DNA of 64,000 nt from Cycas panzhihuaensis (GCA_023213395.1 CM041465.1:164245741-164309740), one strand, 5' to 3'; positions 44,470 through 56,526 are shown, numbered from the stretch's first letter. Made by a program: numbers and translations. Notes: generated by a model not told the origin, from the sequence alone.

Positions 44470-46560
44470 TAATGATGAGTTCATTAATTCTGACACTAAA
44501 TTCAAGCCAAAACCTTTTAAATTTATCATGAGAGAGTGCTTTTATAAAGATATTTATTATCTAATTATCAATAAGCTTATAAACCAAATCTATTTCACCA
44601 TCTTATATATGCTCCCCAATGAAGTGATGATGAACCTCGATGTGTTTTGTCTTAGTATGGAACACAAGATTCTTGGTTAATTTAAGAATACTTTGATTAC
44701 AATAGAATAGTAATGTAGCTTGTATCTGATTAATTCCAAGCTCTTCAAGAATCCTTCTAAACTAGATGGCCTCAGTAGTTGCACTAATGACGACTTTATA
44801 CTCAGCTTTAGTTAAAGGTAAAGCAACATTAGATTGCATTTTGTAACACCATAAAACTATAATAGAACCCAATCTAAAACAATAGCCTGAGGTTGATCTA
44901 TAACTATCTTTGTATCTAGTCCAATCTACATCTATATAACCTATCAATAAAAGATTATTCACATGAAAGTAATCAAGTCTAAACTAGAGAGTACCCTAAA
45001 GATATCTTAGGATTCTTATTATTACTTTCCAATGTGAAGTTTTAGGCTATATCATGAACTTTAAGCAAATCCTAACAACGTATATAATATCATGTCGAGT
45101 ATGAGTGAGGTAAGTTAATTTCCCCACAAGTTTTCTATACAATATAGGATCCACAAGTTTTCCATGCTTATCAATGTCTAATTTTAGTCCTATCTCCATA
45201 ATAGTTAGTAATGGTTTTTACTCTTCCATCCTAAATTTTAAAGAATCTCCTTTGTATATTTAGACGATGAGAGGAAGATATGGCCTAGATTTTACCAAAC
45301 TCCCAAGTCAAGAAAGTAATGTAGCAACCCAAGGTCAATCATCTCAAAGTTATTGTTCAGTTCTCCTTGCAGATATGTAATCCACTCTGTGTCATTATCA
45401 GTTATCAATAAGTCATCAATATAAAGTACAATCAGACTGATCGAACCATTATGAATTTTGATATATAGATTTCAATATGAAGATGAGCGAATGAGTTTAT
45501 ACTTTTAAAAATATTTATTAATTTTCATGTACTAAGCATGAGGTGATTGGTTAAGGCCATACAAGGCTTTTTTTAGCTTATAGACTAAGTACTATTTTCC
45601 TCGAATAACAAAGCTCAGAGGCTGATTTAAATATATTTCTTCTTTAAAATCACCATTCAAGAAAGCACTTTTTAAATCCATTTAATAAATAGGCTAATTG
45701 AATTAAGCTACAAGTGTCAAAACAAGCCTAACAGTGGTCATGTTAGTGACTAGTATAAATATGTCGTCATAGTCAATACCTTCAACCTGTTTAAAACCTT
45801 TGGGAACCAAACATACTTTATGTCACTGAATAGAGCCATCTACATGAAATTTTATTTTATAAATCCATCTATAATCAATAAGTTTCTTACATTAAGACAG
45901 CTCAAGAAGTACCCATGTATCATTTTATAAAATAGAATCCATCTCATCATTTACAGTTGCTTATTACTTTTGATCTATAATAAATTCCTCAAAAGTAGTT
46001 AGTTAAGGAGTTGGCAACACTTTCACCATTAAGGTAAAGTTAGTGGATGACCTATATTTTGATTGCCTCTTTATTTATTGAGGTAGTGAAGGAGAAAAAG
46101 AGATTATCCGCATATATCATTCAGGCAGCTACTTTGAAGTAACCTCAATTTAGATGTCTTTTGAAAGATTGATTGGAGTTGATATAGATGTAGAGGTAGG
46201 TGGTATAGATATTGTACTATGATTATATGTTGATGAAGGAGGCATTTATTCTATAAGAACACTTTGAGGAGTAGGAGGAAAAGTAGGTGCTTTTTTATAT
46301 TGATCATCAAAGAATGAGATTTGTGTGATATCTAAATCCTAGTTCTCTTCTAAGAAAATGACATGATGATATGTATACATTTGCTTGGTGGTAGGATCAT
46401 ATAGTTTATATGCTTTGATGGATGTTAACACATCAAGGTCATTAGATTAATTAAAGGTGACTTTAGGTTAGCTAAGTCACATAGTTAATGTAATTTCATT
46501 TACATTTAAGTGTTATTTTAGGATCATGTAATTAGGTGGAAAACTCCTTTGGAAATCCTA
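44470..46560 (-). pseudogene. copia pol remnant (integrase tail, RT, RNase H), minus strand
   Basis: From the right: YKLYDPTTKQMYTYHHVIFLEEN (integrase C-terminal end), a Ser/Pro-rich linker, DEMDSILxNDTWVLLELS and YRWIYKIKFHVDGSI (RT opening), KSAFLNGDFKEEIYLNQP, VYKLKKALYGLNQSPHA, and the catalytic box LYIDDLLITDND with both Asp intact. RNase H is in the open stretch 44962-44762: GYIDVDWTRYKDSYRSTSGYCF and ALPLTKAEYKVVISATTEAI. A polypurine tract (AAGGGAGGG on the minus strand) lies near 44464-44472. Gag and most of integrase are absent; stops are common. Confidence 0.88.
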
Positions 46561-46589
46561 ATGCACATCCTCTAATATATAAGACTGAA

Positions 46590-46735
46590 TGTAAAAGGGA
46601 TATTAATACTTCTCACCTCTCATTTTTGCTCTCAATATTGTTCTTTTTATTTTACTCTTATTATGTGCCATTACTTTAGTGTAGTGGATTATAACATTAG
46701 ATCCTTCACCTAACAATTACTATCAGAGTCGAGGA
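46590..46735 (+). repeat. LTR end plus primer-binding site remnant
   Basis: CTAACA-AT-TACTATCAGAGTCGAGG near 46710-46734 resembles an LTR 3' end, a 2-bp spacer and a tRNA-iMet primer site (TGGTATCAGAGCCGAGG-like). The preceding bases would be the LTR. No element body follows, so this is a fragment. Confidence 0.5.
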
Positions 46736-46853
46736 TAGGGTTCCACTCCTACTACTGACGCAGTGCTCATTGTTATTGTGAACATAGGTTAGGCGGCCAA
46801 GTGTATACCCCTTGCCATCAAAAAAAGGTAGGTTGGGTGGTTAGATGCAGGGT

Positions 46854-46938
46854 GGGGGGGGGGGGGGTGTTGGAGGTCAGGACATCTCTATGTGCTATGT
46901 TGGCAAATGTCTTGACCTCCAACACCCCCTCCTCCCCC
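46854..46938. repeat. long inverted repeat with a 14-G run
   Basis: Arms 46854-46885 and 46907-46938 pair almost perfectly around a 21-nt loop. The central GTGTTGGAGGTCA arm is matched by TGACCTCCAACAC. The left arm opens with G14 (46854-46867); the right arm has C-rich DNA interrupted by T. Confidence 0.93.
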
Positions 46939-47240
46939 TTCTACATATTTATCTTGTTCATCTTTAAGATTAGATGAATAAATTAAAGGTCAGATTTTGC
47001 ATCAAAATTCTTTTTAAGAATCTTGAGGACTTTCCAGATTATATCATGTTGTTCTTCATCAATTGAATTATGCAGAGAGTGATTAGTCACTAATAGAATA
47101 CCTGCATAAATTTTTTCATCATCTATCTCCCATTGTAGTTTAGTTGTAGGCTCTATTAGAGCTACATGTGGTGTTTCTCTAGAGGTAGGTGTCAATACTA
47201 TCATAGGGATGATAGTGTCAGCTGTAAATGGGCTCTCTAA
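46939..47240 (-). pseudogene. copia gag fragment, minus strand
   Basis: The open stretch 47204-46983 (LQWEIDDEKIYAGILLVTNHSLHNSIDEE, WKVLKILKKNFDAKSDL) is a clear relative of the C2 gag at 51440-51600 in the other orientation. Only this part of gag is present, ending at the hairpin. Confidence 0.8.
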
Positions 47241-47570
47241 AGTCCTTCATACTTAGTAGTATTCTTGACTCTAGTATACCATAGATCCCAATTATCTTTC
47301 CCTTTTAAGATGCAATTTATATTATGCTTAAATTAAGAAGACATAGTGAAGATGATGAAGTGAAAGAGATAGTAAAGAAATAGTAAATGAAAATGCCATT
47401 GACACGTGTGAATGATACACATGGCACAATAGGGAAATATAATTAAACACCTATGGCAAATACTCCTAATACAACAGGGTTTGATGATGTATACAAATGG
47501 TAATATAAGGATAAAAAAGATAAACAATGTATCATGTGATCATACAATCATTTAGAAGTCGGTATATAGG
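47241..47570. other. unassigned AT-rich DNA
   Basis: No gene, repeat partner or motif was recognised; the minus-strand open stretch 47527-47333 is hydrophobic low-complexity sequence without a family match. Confidence 0.4.
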
Positions 47571-48060
47571 TACATACAACTAAAAACCAAGTATGATATA
47601 AGATGTATGATCAAACCCAAACCTCTATCTCAAGTCTAAATTAGTTGAAGTATTGTTGCCTAAGGGGGCTTATAATATACATATTATGGCCTTTACATGC
47701 GATACCCACACTTGCACTTGGTGATGAAATCTAAGTCATAGTAGAGCCCAGGTACTCCTAGTTTACCAGTGAGTAGCTATATACCTCCTCTGAAAAGATA
47801 AATAGTATGTGCATATCCCATGAATATGATGGATATTGGATCGGGTATATTTTAATCTTGATTAAAGTTTTTAGTTTTCCTGGGTGGTTATTAGGATTAT
47901 CCCTAATTAGATGCCATAGGTATGGTTAACCTATCCCTCCACCATTATTTTGATTAAAACCAAACCTAGTATAAAACTCATACCTCATTTAAGGCCTAGA
48001 CTTCAACCAACTATGATCTATTTCAACCAATGCAAGTATGTGCACAAGTTAAGAACTGGT
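47571..48060 (+). repeat. repeat R, forward copy
   Basis: About 490 bp that recurs in inverted orientation at 50391-50860 and, from its middle onward, in direct orientation at 58354-58560. All share a GATGGATATTGGATCG-type core or the GATTAAAGTTTTTAG segment that follows. No coding function was seen. Confidence 0.8.
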
Positions 48061-48370
48061 GGTATAAGTCGTATAAATGAGATTCTTTTTAGGAAATAGT
48101 ACAAGTTGATTCCAAATAACTTGAACTAAAAATTAAAATGGAAAGATGCCAAATGCTTACTTGCCTTCCATGCTTGCTTGTTGTTACTGTTACTTTATGT
48201 ATTACTTTATGATATATATGGAAATAAAAAGAGCATGCTAGATTTAGTAGGAGAACCAGATATTACTTCTGATCTAAGGTTTTCCTAGTTTTTATATTAA
48301 AATTTTAAAAAAAGACATATAGAAGTTGGGCTAAACTAGTACTTTAGAGACTAGAAATTAGATTATCATA

Positions 48371-48899
48371 TGTGAAAGATGTAACAAAAGAGGATACCTT
48401 ATAAAGGATTGTCATATGCTTACATACAAGTTACCTAAATTTCAACAGAAATATAAGGCTCATAACATTGATAAAATATATGAAGAATAGTTTGGTGGTG
48501 CACGTTTTACTCAAGCACACATTCAAAGACTTAAAGAAAAAATCATTAATTAAACTAAGAGGTATTTTGAAGCCTATTATGGCTATGCCACTTGTGATCT
48601 TGAATCATCAATGCAAATCCCTCTTGGAGTTATAAATAGCATAACTTCAAGCACCTCCTTATAGATCATGGATACAAGAGTGACACAACATATGATCTAT
48701 AATCCAAATCTATATCAAACTTTTGATTCCAATATATATGGTATCATTCACATGGTCGATAAATCCCAACAATCAATTGAAGGTACTAGAAACACACACC
48801 TGAAACTCTTAAGCTTGAGAGATTTCACATTACTTAATATCTTATATATTTCTAATCTAAAATAAAACCCACTTACCTTATCCACTCTTGTCTCCTATG
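48371..48899 (+). pseudogene. copia C3 gag zinc knuckle and protease, 5' part
   Basis: TGT at 48371 opens CERCNKRGYLIKDC, a CCHC knuckle with Tyr for His. Further on, IMDTRVTQHM (48668) stands for the protease active site LDTGATxHM, followed by GIIHMVDKSQQSIEGTRNTH and LLNILYISNLK. The reading stops at SY where C2 begins. Confidence 0.85.
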
Positions 48900-49197
48900 T
48901 GAAAAGGGTTAATGTCACAAGGTCATTACATTAGTTGATTATTTCTAAAAAGGGTCTTAAGTGAATTTTAAATTAAATCACTTAAGTGAAATGCAATTTC
49001 ATATGCATTATGTATAATTTCATTTCACCTAACTCTAATGCTCTCTCTCTTAATATAAAAGTAAAAACTCAATGAAGGAGGCTCACTCTTACCTCCCTAT
49101 TTTATGAGAGCTTCTCTCTTTCTCTCAAGTCTCTCTTACTCCTATGTTTGCCTTTGTATTTAGTGCATGGAGATGAAGGATAGATCCATTGTTTTAA
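48900..49197 (+). repeat. copia C2 5' LTR
   Basis: 298 bp starting TGAAAAGGGTTAATG and ending TTTTAA (CA mutated). Matches 56229-56526 closely, including CATATGCATTATGTATAATT. Confidence 0.93.
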
Positions 49198-49199
49198 TG

Positions 49200-49212
49200 T
49201 GGTATCAGAGCT
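49200..49212 (+). other. primer-binding site, copia C2
   Basis: TGGTATCAGAGCT, a tRNA-iMet type site 2 bp after the 5' LTR. Confidence 0.92.
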
Positions 49213-50390
49213 TATTTCCTTCATATTCCTCACTTTTACTTGTAATGGAGCCATCACTTCCTTCTCCCTCACAATCCATGTGGTGAAGGAGATTGTGAAA
49301 GTAGATTTAGAACTATTTTTAAGTTATTATCATAGTATATTTTGTATTGTTTTCTTTTCCTTTCTCTTTTATAGGTTTGGAAGAACAATGCAAGGAGTTG
49401 TAAGGCCTAAGGATTCTAATTCTTTGGTGGCCATTTATACTATCTCATTATTCTTTTGTTTTCCCTTTTTTTCTCCATTTAATAAGGGGAAATGCTACCG
49501 AAATTTTTCCATCTTTTAGAAGAATGATTGTAAGGGGAGGTTCTACTTAATTTTTTTTAAAGAATTTAGAGCCATTTAAAATATCTATTATTATATGCTC
49601 TCACCTTGCTCATAATAAGACCTTGGTGATTAAAAAATAATGAAAATTTTATATGGTATCATGTGTTAATGAGGCATTAACAAGCTAAAATTTATGCAAA
49701 AATAAAATTTGCTTGTTAAACTTCACAGGTCTGCAAAATCTTCTACAAAGCTCTAATTGACCTGATTCTAATTGCCAAAGATGAGGCTCTCAGTCTATTT
49801 TCTAGTACAAAAAATAACACCTAATTTTAATGTTATATGAGAAAGTTATTGCTGTTTTGATGAACAACAATTATTTTTAGTAAGAATTCTAGAAATATTT
49901 ATTCTCCTAAATTTACGGGACTGCCAAAAGTTTTTTAGAACTCATTTAGACCTAATTCCACTTCTTAAAGATGAAGCTTTGAGTCTCGTTTATAGCACAA
50001 AAATTAGCATTGAATTTTGTTATCATGGAAGAAAGTTATTGCTATTTTAGTGAAGACTATTATTTTTATATTTAAAAAAAAAAAAGGTGAAAAAATTTTC
50101 TTCGTTCTTTTTATAAGGCTTAAAAGCCCATTGTAAAAGTGAGTAAAAAAACACATGTATTGGAATAATATCTAGTGTCCTCACTCACTTATCAACTATA
50201 CATTTGAGCACTCCAAAATCACTTCAAGCAAGCACTTTAAATACACTCTAATCAAGCACTTCAAGCAAGCATTCTATTTTCAGTTAAATGTATGTTTGAT
50301 GCAAATTCAATAATCTTTTCACTCTTCTTAAAAGGAACGCATCACGTACTCTATTTTTTACCATCTTACACATGTTCATATACTCACCAA
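49213..50390 (+). other. copia C2 leader, with a 190-bp tandem duplication
   Basis: No gene was seen. Segments at about 49690-49880 and 49881-50070 are diverged copies with a 190-base period, both containing an AGTTATTGCT(G/A)TTTT block. Confidence 0.65.
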
Positions 50391-50860
50391 TGTTGAGATA
50401 CCTTGGTTGACAAAATGTCATACCATAAAGGAGGTGTGGGTTTCAAGTTGGGACTAGACTGAACCGAAATATTGGTGAGGTTTGGTTAGCCATACCATCC
50501 TGCCTCAATCAAGGATCATCCTAATAACCAACCAAGAAAAGTAAAACTTTAATAAAAGATTAAAATATACTCGATCCAATATCCATCATAGCCATGGGTA
50601 TGCACGTACCACTCTTTAGAGGAGATATATAACTGCTCATTAGTGAACTAGGTGAGGATTGGAAGTATTTGGGCTCCGTTGTGACTTAGATTTTATCACC
50701 AAGCATAATTATGGATATCACGGGTGAAGGTCAACTTAATTCTACTAGAAACCTAAGCATCCCTTCAACAACCTCAACTACATATTAGACACAAGTTAGA
50801 GGTTATTGGGTTGATTATGCATCCTGCATTTGAGTTTCAAGTTGTGTACACCTAATGATG
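50391..50860 (-). repeat. repeat R, inverted copy in the C2 leader
   Basis: Reverse complement of 47571-48060 with moderate divergence and small indels; the segment CGATCCAATATCCATCAT is shared almost exactly. Confidence 0.8.
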
Positions 50861-51199
50861 CTAGCTTCCACATTGTCCAATAATCTTGTACATTGATCAC
50901 TTACTTATTTGTAAAAAGTGATGTATAGTGTAATCATAATCATAGTACTTCTTATATTCCTTCTACATCAAGTTAATATTTTCCACAAGTGTTAGTGGCC
51001 AATTTTTATCATAGTGCTTCTCATATTCTCGTCACAAAGTTAATATTTGTCACAAGTGTTGGTGACTTTTCTCTAAGTTACTCCCTTCATCTTTGAGCAA
51101 CCATTCTCACTTCTTCTTCCTTCTATTACACTACTTCATTGCATCTCCCATTTTGTAAACAGTGATTGGTCATTTATTTCCATCACTTTTATAATCCCT

Positions 51200-52140
51200 T
51201 GTTCATTTCTTCCCTTTTCAAAAGACACCATGTTTTCACAGTTCAAGTAAAATATGAACTATATTCTAAAAGGGAAAAAAATTTGGGACATGTGGTTCAC
51301 TAGTATCAGAAATACTACAAAGTATGAAGGTCTTTGGAGAGATCACTTACAACCTATACCATTTATTGTAGCTACAGCTACCTCAAGTGCTTCTAGAGGA
51401 GGTGCTCCAACTACTCCCACTGAAGTCGCAACTAAACACTAATGGGGACTTGATGATGATAAAATATGTATAGGGATTCTTCTTGTCACTAATTATTTCC
51501 TACATAATCTCATTGATGAAGCTATATATGATACAATATAGAAAGTTCTTGAAGTTCTTAAGAAGAACTTTGACACTAAATCAGACTTAGAATTTGTTCA
51601 CTTAGTGTTGAAGATGAACACATTAAAAATGTAGAAAGGATACACAAGTGAGACAATCAATCTCCTTTATCCAATCAAGTAAGCCATTGATAAAGATTTC
51701 AAAACTCAATGCATTACATGGGCTTTCTTGATTCAGTAATGTCTCCATATCCCATATTACAAAAATCTACTAGGAAGTCTTCAATCTAGTGGCACTTTGA
51801 AGACCCTAAATTTTGAAGCTCTTGATGATAAGTTCATTGAATTTAATAAGACCTTTGATACCAACTTTGCCACTATGCCAGATCCAACTGATGTTGCTTT
51901 TGAAGTGGAAAAAGATCTTTGTTATACCAAAAATCAAGGTCAATACTCTTGCAGAGATGGTAATTCTCATGGAAGAGGAAGAGGTAGATAACAAGGACAA
52001 CGTCCTCTTAGTCAACAGGCTCCTTAACGCCAACAAAAACAGTCTCAAGGCTAAGGCCAAAATAATCAACCTCGACCTAGATCTAGTAATTAGAGATAAT
52101 CCAACTAGCCCAATACTTTTTGTTTGACTAGAAATTCAAT
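51200..52140 (+). pseudogene. copia C2 gag, decayed
   Basis: Opens near 51240 (FKxNMNYILKGKKIWDMWFTSI), then GGAPTTPTEVATKH, WGLDDDKICIGILLVTNYFLHNLIDE, KVLEVLKKNFDTKSDLEFVHLVLKM and LNFEALDDKFIEFNKTFDTNF, followed by a Gly/Arg/Gln-rich tail. The pattern is copia gag. Several in-frame stops replace Gln and Trp. It is followed by a protease. Confidence 0.82.
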
Positions 52141-52741
52141 AATTGTATGGAAAAGGTATAATAGAAAATGATATTATGCCAAAAATTATAGAACTGCCAC
52201 CAACAAACTACCAAGCTATCAATAGTACCATGGTACACATAATGTTGATAATACTTCTTTTGAAGATGCTTTTGGTTGAACATAATTTGCTCATGCACAC
52301 CTTCAAAGAATTGGGACCACTTCATCAAATGTTGTTGATAGATCTACTAAATATATTAAAGCTCATTATGGCTATACTTATTCACTTTTTCCTTCACCAC
52401 TTAGAGTTGCAAATAGTGCCACCTCAAATACTTCATCTTGGATCATGGATACTAGAGCAACACAACACGTGACTTGTCATCACTAGTTCTTTTAGGATTT
52501 TGACTCTAAAGTTTGTGGTGTTGTACACATGGTTGATAAATCATCTTAGCCAATCGAAGGACTTGGAACTGTTTGCCTGAAACTCCTAGGCCTTCCAAAT
52601 TTTATCCTTGTTGATGTTTTATATATTCCTGCTCTGAAGCAGAACCTACTCTCCCTGTTTACCCTTATCTCTTATGGATTTGATCTGAGTTTAACTACAA
52701 ATAATTAAACTCTCTATGTCATTCACCCTCCTTAAAATGCT
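52141..52741 (+). pseudogene. copia C2 protease, decayed
   Basis: Near 52437 the reading WIMDTRATQHVT stands for WILDTGATHHMT (active-site Gly changed to Arg), followed by GVVHMVDKS, PIEGLGTV and LVDVLYIPALKQNLLSLFTLISYGFDL, the usual end of copia protease and linker. Frameshifts lie upstream. Confidence 0.82.
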
Positions 52742-53780
52742 ATGGTTATGACTGGAATTCTTAATGGTAAACTTTTTCACTTAACTAGCTCACCATCCTC
52801 TGAAGCCAACTATGTTGATGATAACTCTGCTTTTACTATAACCATGACTCCTCAAAAGTTATCCCAAGCGACCCTATGGCATGCTCGTATAGGCCAGATC
52901 AAAATTGATCGTTTAAGAGAACTACATGCCACTCTTCTTAGTATGCATAGGCTCTCCTCTAAGCCCTTCAAATGTGAAGCATGTATCATTGCCAAATCTC
53001 AAAGATAACCCTTTCTTCGTAGTCAGTAGAAATCTAGCCAAACTTTGCAGATTATACACTCAAATATATGTGGTCCTATACTCATCCCTTCTATAAAAAA
53101 AAAGTGGTATTATATTACTTTCATTGATAATTTTACCAAGAAAGTATGGGTTGCCTTTCTTGCAAAGAAAGATGAAGTTTTTTCTATGTTTCGAGCTTTC
53201 AAGGTCTACATGGAAAATGAATTTAGATTCAAGATCAAAATACTCAAAACTGACAATGCTGACGAGTACACATCCAATAAGTTTGAATCATACCTGTGTC
53301 AACATGGAATCAAACATTAGACCACTATTGTAGGTACACCCCAACAAAATAGAGTTGCCAAGCGCATGAACAGGACCATCATGAATATAGCTCATGCTAT
53401 GGCAGTATATAAGAATGTCCCTATCTATCTTCAAGCTAAGGCTATCTAAACTACTGTGTATTGCATCAACACTGTTAGTCCCTCCAATCTTGTTTCCTCT
53501 CAACATGACATATGGTATGGACAAATCCCCTCTATCTCTCGTTTCAAAATTTTTGGCTCTACTTGGTATACTCATATTCTAGAGGAACATAGAAACAAGC
53601 TCTAAGATAGAGCCCTTAAAAGCATCTTTATTAGATACCCTATGGAAAAAGAAGGGGTACAAGGTTTTCATACCTTTACAGCACAAAATCATTATCATTA
53701 GAGACGTTATCTTTGTAGAGACTGAAGATCAATTACTCAGACTTAACTCCAAGATGCCTTCATACTGATTTAATGATGCT
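52742..53780 (+). pseudogene. copia C2 pre-integrase domain and integrase, decayed
   Basis: ATLWHARIGQIKIDRLREL and FKCEACIIAKSQR (52742-53008) give the zinc-binding HHCC end. QIIHSNICGP, YYITFIDNFTKKVWVAFLAKKDEVF and ILKTDNADEYTSNKFESYLCQHGI (53045-53320) are the catalytic core; the first Asp reads Asn (SNICGP for xDxxGP), the second (KTDN) is intact. Afterwards a GTPQQNRVAKR stretch carries Lys in place of Glu. The C-terminal FGSTW and GYPMEKEGYKVF blocks follow with shifts. Confidence 0.88.
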
Positions 53781-54290
53781 ATTGAATTTGATGTCTAGAT
53801 TCTAAAATTTAGGGGGGGAGATGCTCAATAGTTGCTCAAAATCTTGGAATCTGATAATAAAGCCCCAGAGGATATAAGATGTGACTCCCTGCCAATGTGT
53901 ACATATCTAGCACCATTATTTACAAACAAGCAAGTTAACAACGGCAAAGCCATAGCAGAAGGATCATCTTCTCCAACATTTGTGGCTGGCCCATCTTCTC
54001 TAGCATCGTCAACTTCCTCCATGCTAAACATTTCACATGATCCTTTTGAGGATCAAAATAAAGACCAAGAGGCTGTAGAAATGAAAACCTTATTCCTAAC
54101 TTGAGGTTTTTATGAAGCTTACCGACTACACAAGGACATACAACTAGATGAGGTAGGCAAAACAAGCACTAGAAGTGCCCATAGAGCAAGAATGTATGAA
54201 TCACTTTCCATTGAACTTGAACCAGGAGAACTATACCTTCCTCTTAATGAAGAGCCCCTAATATACCAAGAAGTTATAAAGCATGCAGTT
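53781..54290 (+). pseudogene. copia C2 integrase-RT linker
   Basis: Open stretch 53832-54104: acidic, Ser/Pro-rich (GSSSPTFVAGPSSLASS), matching in layout the C3 linker at 57705-58139. Function of this part in copia polyproteins is not defined. Confidence 0.75.
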
Positions 54291-55260
54291 TAGAGAAATA
54301 CCATGAATAAAGAGTATTAATCTCTTATCAAGAATGATACATAGGAGCTTATTAATCTACCACTTGGAAGAAAGATAATTCAAAATAAATAGGTATTAAA
54401 AAATAAGTACAGATTAGATAGAACCCTAGAAAAACACAAGGCGAGGTTGGTAGCAAAAAGATTCACGCAAAGAGAAGGCATTAACTACACTAAAATCTTT
54501 GATCCTATAACTAAGTGGCCTATAATCAGAAGTCTTATAGCCTTGGCTGCTCAACAGGGTTGGAAAATCCACCAACTCGATGTTAAGACAACATTTCTCA
54601 ATGGGGACCTTAAAGAAGAGATTTACATGGCTCAGCTAGAAGGATACGAGATTGTCGGTCATGAGCATAAGGTTTGTAGGCTCAAAAAGTCCTTGTATAG
54701 CCTAAAACAAGCCCCTCGTGTTTGGTTTACTAAGTTATCTAAAAGAATAAGATAACTTAGATATGAGGTTTATGACTATCAAGATATTGATACAACATTA
54801 TTCATTAAGCGCCAAAATGATAAAGTCACTTACCTCTTAATCTTTGTAAATAATATGCTAATAACGAGGAATAGTAAACAGGTAACCAGCAAGCTAAAGA
54901 AGGACCTTGCTAAAACTTTTGAATTGTCTGGCCTCAAGTTGATAAAATATTACTTGGGAATTGAAGTAACTCAAAAAAATGGCAAAATCTTTCTCTCCCA
55001 AGAAAAATATATCAACGATCTTCTGATAAAGTTTTAATTGAAAAGTTCTCCAATAGTGACTACACCTGTGGAACTTAATGTTAAACTCTCAACTAATAGT
55101 AACATTAAGAAGCTAGATGCAACACTCTATAGGCAACTTGTAGGTAGTCTCATCTATACTACTAACACAAGGCCAGATATTACACACTCTATCAGCATTC
55201 TTACAAGATTCATGATAAATCCTAAGCAGAATCACTGGCAAGCTGTAATACGAGTGTTGA
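54291..55260 (+). pseudogene. copia C2 reverse transcriptase, decayed
   Basis: TLEKHKARLVAKRFTQREGI, YTKIFDPITKW, QLDVKTTFLNGDLKEEIYMAQ, VCRLKKSLYSLKQAPRVWF, and the catalytic box as FVNNMLI (usual YVDDMLI, both Asp changed to Asn). LKKDLAKTFELSGL, YYLGIEVTQKNGKIFLSQEKY and LVGSLIYTTNTRPDITHSI complete the RT. Stops and shifts interrupt it. Confidence 0.9.
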
Positions 55261-55780
55261 GGTACCTGAAGACGACCAACAAATATGGTCTATTGTATGA
55301 ACTTAATGCAGAATTTAAATTTTATGCATACATAGATTCAAACTTTGCTGGAGATAAAGACATAGGAAGATCTACATTTACGCACATAACATTTCTTGGA
55401 ATAGCACCAATATCATGGAGATCCAGATAACAGAAGATAGTTATAGACTCAACTGTTGAATCTGAATATATTGTTGCTTCTAGAATAAGCAAGGAGGTGA
55501 TATGGCTTATAAAATTGTTGAATACATTAAATGCCACTCAAACAAGTTCTACTAGCTTATATGTAGATAATCAATCTATAATCCAAATGGCTAAAAATCT
55601 TATATTTCATGACCCTACTAAACATATAAGTACAAAAGTCTATAAGATTAGAGAACTAGTTCATAATGGTATAATTCAACTGGAGCATTGCCACATAGTA
55701 GATTAAGTGGTTGACATCTTTACCAAACCACTAAATAGAGTGAAGTTTGAATAGTTCCAAAGGTAACTCGGCCTTAGGGT
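55261..55780 (+). pseudogene. copia C2 RNase H, decayed
   Basis: AYIDSNFAGDKDIGRSTF (first Asp), then WRSR, STVESEYIVASRISKEVIWL (Glu of SEAEY region as SEY), LYVDNQSIIQMAKNLIFHDPTKHI (Asp of the DNQSAI block) and a VVDIFTKPLNRVKFE end. The order and motifs are those of copia RNase H. Confidence 0.9.
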
Positions 55781-56228
55781 CTCCATCTTTGACTAATTGA
55801 AGGAGATGATAATAAGACTATCATACTCTGTCTTATTCGTGAAAACCCCTCGTGGGCACAGAAGGACAAGAGTAAGTCTCTGCTCTATTCCATTCATGAA
55901 AACCCCTTGTGGGCGTGAAAGGATAAGGGTTATATCATTTTAGAAAATTAGAACCTATGAAAACCTGAAAGGGCATGGGGGATGACCAAACGGTATATGG
56001 AGACTCAGTAGACTTCAACTATAAAATTCATTGTATTAATTAATTATTTAGCTTCATTTAAAGAGCTGCCTGAGCCAGGTTAGTAGATTAGAAAATCTGT
56101 AGGTTTTCTTCCCCATGAGGGTTTGCCACAAAAGTGTCATAGTACTTTACTTTGTAAGAGGCTCAAATGAAGACCTCATAGGATAGAATAAATAGGATGA
56201 AATAACCTTCTACCATTAAGGGGGAGAT
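55781..56228 (+). other. copia C2 3' untranslated region, tandem repeat and polypurine tract
   Basis: Two units of about 60 bp near 55826-55945 share ATGAAAACCCC(T)TGTGGGC, and a third partial unit is near 55950. The polypurine tract AAGGGGGAGAT occupies 56218-56228 and abuts the 3' LTR. Confidence 0.75.
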
Positions 56229-56526
56229 TGAAAGGGGTTAATATCACAAGGTCGTTATATTAGTTAATTATTTCTAAAAAGGGTCTTCAGTGAACTTTAA
56301 ATTAGATCACTTAAGTGAAATGTACTTTCATATGCATTATGTATAATTTCATTTCACTTAACTCTAATGCTCCCTCTCTCAATATAAAAATAAAATCTCA
56401 ATTGAGGAGGTTTATTCTTACCTCCCCATTTTATGAGAGCTTCTCTCTTTCACTCAAGTCTCTTTTGCTCCCATATTTTCCTTTATGTTTAGTACATGGA
56501 GATGAAGGATAAATCCACTCTTTTCA
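56229..56526 (+). repeat. copia C2 3' LTR
   Basis: 298 bp starting TGAAAGGGGTTAATATC and ending TTTTCA; pairs with 48900-49197. Confidence 0.93.

Larger units (their letters stand above)
48900..56526 (+). mobile_element. copia element C2, complete structure, inserted in C3 protease
   Basis: 7.6 kb with identical-length LTRs (48900-49197 and 56229-56526), primer site, gag, protease, integrase, RT, RNase H, polypurine tract. Flanking 5-mers are CTATG and CTGTG (one mismatch). The host protease reading is continuous if C2 is taken out, and the uninterrupted form is seen in C4 near 59365. The leader is unusually long (about 2 kb) and contains repeat R in inverse orientation. Stops in every gene make it inactive. 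Confidence 0.93.
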
